A DNA stretch of 39,796 bases. It comes from DASQUK01 sp035641315 (GTDB lineage Bacteria > Actinomycetota > Acidimicrobiia > Acidimicrobiales > VFJN01). Positions 38,928-39,796 of the stretch are shown here, one piece after another. Each line of letters begins with the position of its first letter. Position 1 is the stretch's first letter. Where the stretch lies: the NCBI GenBank assembly GCA_035641315.1, contig DASQUK010000302.1, positions 1-39,796 on the forward strand, written 5' to 3'. The translations under genes were made by a program, and so were the position numbers. The notes beneath the pieces are model-generated. The model had not been told where the DNA came from and searched no databases. It saw nothing but the letters and a program-made list of their open reading frames with translations.

Positions 38928-39796
38928 TCATGGTGGTGGTCGGCTTTGGAGGGTGCGGCCGTTGGGGGTGGTGACGATGAGGGTGGCGTCGGGGAGCAGC
39001 TTGGCGTCCCAGCCGGGTGTGTGAAGCAGGTGGTGGTGCCTCGAACATTCGAGCACCAGGTTTTCGAGGCTGGTGGGTCCGCCGCGGGTGACCCACTGGA
39101 CGTGATGCGCCTCGCACCATTCGGGTGGTCGGTCACAGCCGGGGAACCGGCAGTGCTGGTCCCGGATGACCAGGGCGTTGTACAGGTTGGCGGGGACGGT
39201 GCGGGTGGTGGTGCCGTAGTCGAGGATGCTGGAGCGTCCGGCGACGAATACCCGGTGCAGCCCGGCGTCACAGAACAGGCGCTGCACGGTGGTGCCATCG
39301 ATGATGGTGCCGTCGATCAACCGGCCTTGGCCGCGGGGCTCGAGGTCATCGAGCGTGGCGACCACATTCACATGGGGGCGGTGGCGGCCACCGCGGCGGT
39401 GTTGTTGGTGGTCGAGGAACCAGCGGCACACGTCGGCCAGGGCGTCGGCGCGGCGGCGGGCCGGGCTGCGCTCGGGCTCACCGTCCACGTCGCGGGTGGT
39501 GGCGAGGCGGATGGCGGTCTCGATCAGCGAGCCGGCTTCGGGATCAAAGCTGCCCCGCAGCTCGCGGCGCCCATCCAGGATCCGCGACACATGCAGCGAC
39601 CGTTCGGGCTGGGGTGTGTCGGGCGGGTCGTCGAGGACGGCGTCGGCGTAGCGGGCCCAGGCCTGCATCCTGGTCGCGGTCTCGGTCACCGACAGCTCGC
39701 CGAAGCCGGGGACGAGCTCGGTTTCGTGTTGGGCGAACAGGCCGGTGGTGCGGTCGGTGAGGTTGGCGACGATGGCTTGCACCTGCCCACCCGACA
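38928..39796 (-). CDS. DUF222/HNH endonuclease domain protein, 5' end outside the window
   Basis: The C-terminal 289 codons of a DUF222-HNH protein (13E12 repeat family), widespread and often multi-copy in actinobacteria. The DUF222 part runs up to about HVSRILDGRRELRGSFDPEAG. The HNH nuclease motif is CRFPGCDRPPEWCEAHHVQW with NLVLECSRHHHLLH. The frame stays open past GTG 39782 to the window edge, so that codon is not taken as the start. Function is uncertain; a DNA nuclease with a mobile or selfish history is suspected from its multi-copy distribution. No terminal repeats are seen on this side. Confidence 0.88.
   Translation of the reverse strand, partial: SGGQVQAIVANLTDRTTGLFAQHETELVPGFGELSVTETATRMQAWARYADAVLDDPPDTPQPERSLHVSRILDGRRELRGSFDPEAGSLIETAIRLATTRDVDGEPERSPARRRADALADVCRWFLDHQQHRRGGRHRPHVNVVATLDDLEPRGQGRLIDGTIIDGTTVQRLFCDAGLHRVFVAGRSSILDYGTTTRTVPANLYNALVIRDQHCRFPGCDRPPEWCEAHHVQWVTRGGPTSLENLVLECSRHHHLLHTPGWDAKLLPDATLIVTTPNGRTLQSRPPP

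Noticed and set aside
38928..39796. An intact mobile element carried by the HNH gene
   Set aside because: No terminal repeats, target duplication or integrase are visible, and the gene is cut by the window edge.

Overview
The window is very GC-rich, densely coding DNA with many GTG starts, ATGA/GTGA gene overlaps, apparent leaderless promoters, an F420-type (LLM) oxidoreductase, several TetR regulators and a DUF222/HNH (13E12-type) gene. This fits a high-GC actinobacterium. The many acyl-CoA dehydrogenases, CaiB transferase, P450 and SDR genes resemble environmental Acidimicrobiia or mycolata-like genomes. The class-level placement is inference; no rRNA or other marker gene is present. I saw no tRNA, rRNA, CRISPR array, transposase or phage gene, and no gene-free stretch longer than about 210 bases.

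Layout. 1-3235: general genes (STAS anti-sigma antagonist, winged-helix DUF1006/YcaQ-like protein, DUF2786 protein). 3261-6663 (minus): acyl-CoA synthetase of the FadD19 type behind a KstR-like box, class II aldolase, 2-hydroxyacid dehydrogenase. 6748-16044 (plus): P450, acyl-CoA dehydrogenase, TetR, two secreted beta-propeller lipoproteins, LLM oxidoreductase, nucleoside phosphorylase and LtrA. 16239-19290: MmpL-type transporter divergent from a TetR. 19202-23435 (minus): acyl-CoA dehydrogenase, enoyl-CoA hydratase, CaiB CoA-transferase and a ketol-acid-reductoisomerase-like protein, divergent from a second acyl-CoA dehydrogenase (23562-24608). 24665-26766 (minus): SDR and zinc alcohol dehydrogenase, divergent from an FGGY kinase, ferredoxin and fused FadE34-type acyl-CoA dehydrogenase operon (26830-30715). 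30852-34295 (minus): ABC exporter, DUF35 and thiolase. 34504-37656: ChsB1-like SDR, VOC protein, second zinc alcohol dehydrogenase, TetR. 37786-39796: metallo-beta-lactamase-fold protein, VOC protein, truncated DUF222/HNH gene.

Most of the middle looks like a CoA-thioester catabolic region. It has activation (FadD), dehydrogenation (four acyl-CoA dehydrogenases), hydration (crotonase), 3-hydroxyacyl oxidation (SDR), thiolase/DUF35 cleavage, CoA transfer or racemisation (CaiB), and oxygenation (P450 plus three-cysteine ferredoxin). The FadD19-, FadE34- and ChsB1-like genes and the KstR-like box point towards a branched or sterol-like side chain. No sterol ring-degradation gene is in the window, so the substrate stays open.

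Two features tie the window together. First, seven palindromes of the form TGAC-N6-GTCA (best form CTGACG-N4-CGTCAG) sit at the promoters of the catabolic operons and beside two similar TetR genes, which suggests one local regulon. Second, a short GC-rich repeat (core CCCGAGCGGCC, a variable middle that is a small hairpin in three of five copies, then a GAGCGG tract) occupies two operon junctions exactly from stop codon to start codon. There it encodes a small ORF that begins SERP and ends SGPLRSS(K/R)SGEQ. The same repeat is also present in frame inside two proteins. I regard this junction element as the most unusual thing in the window.
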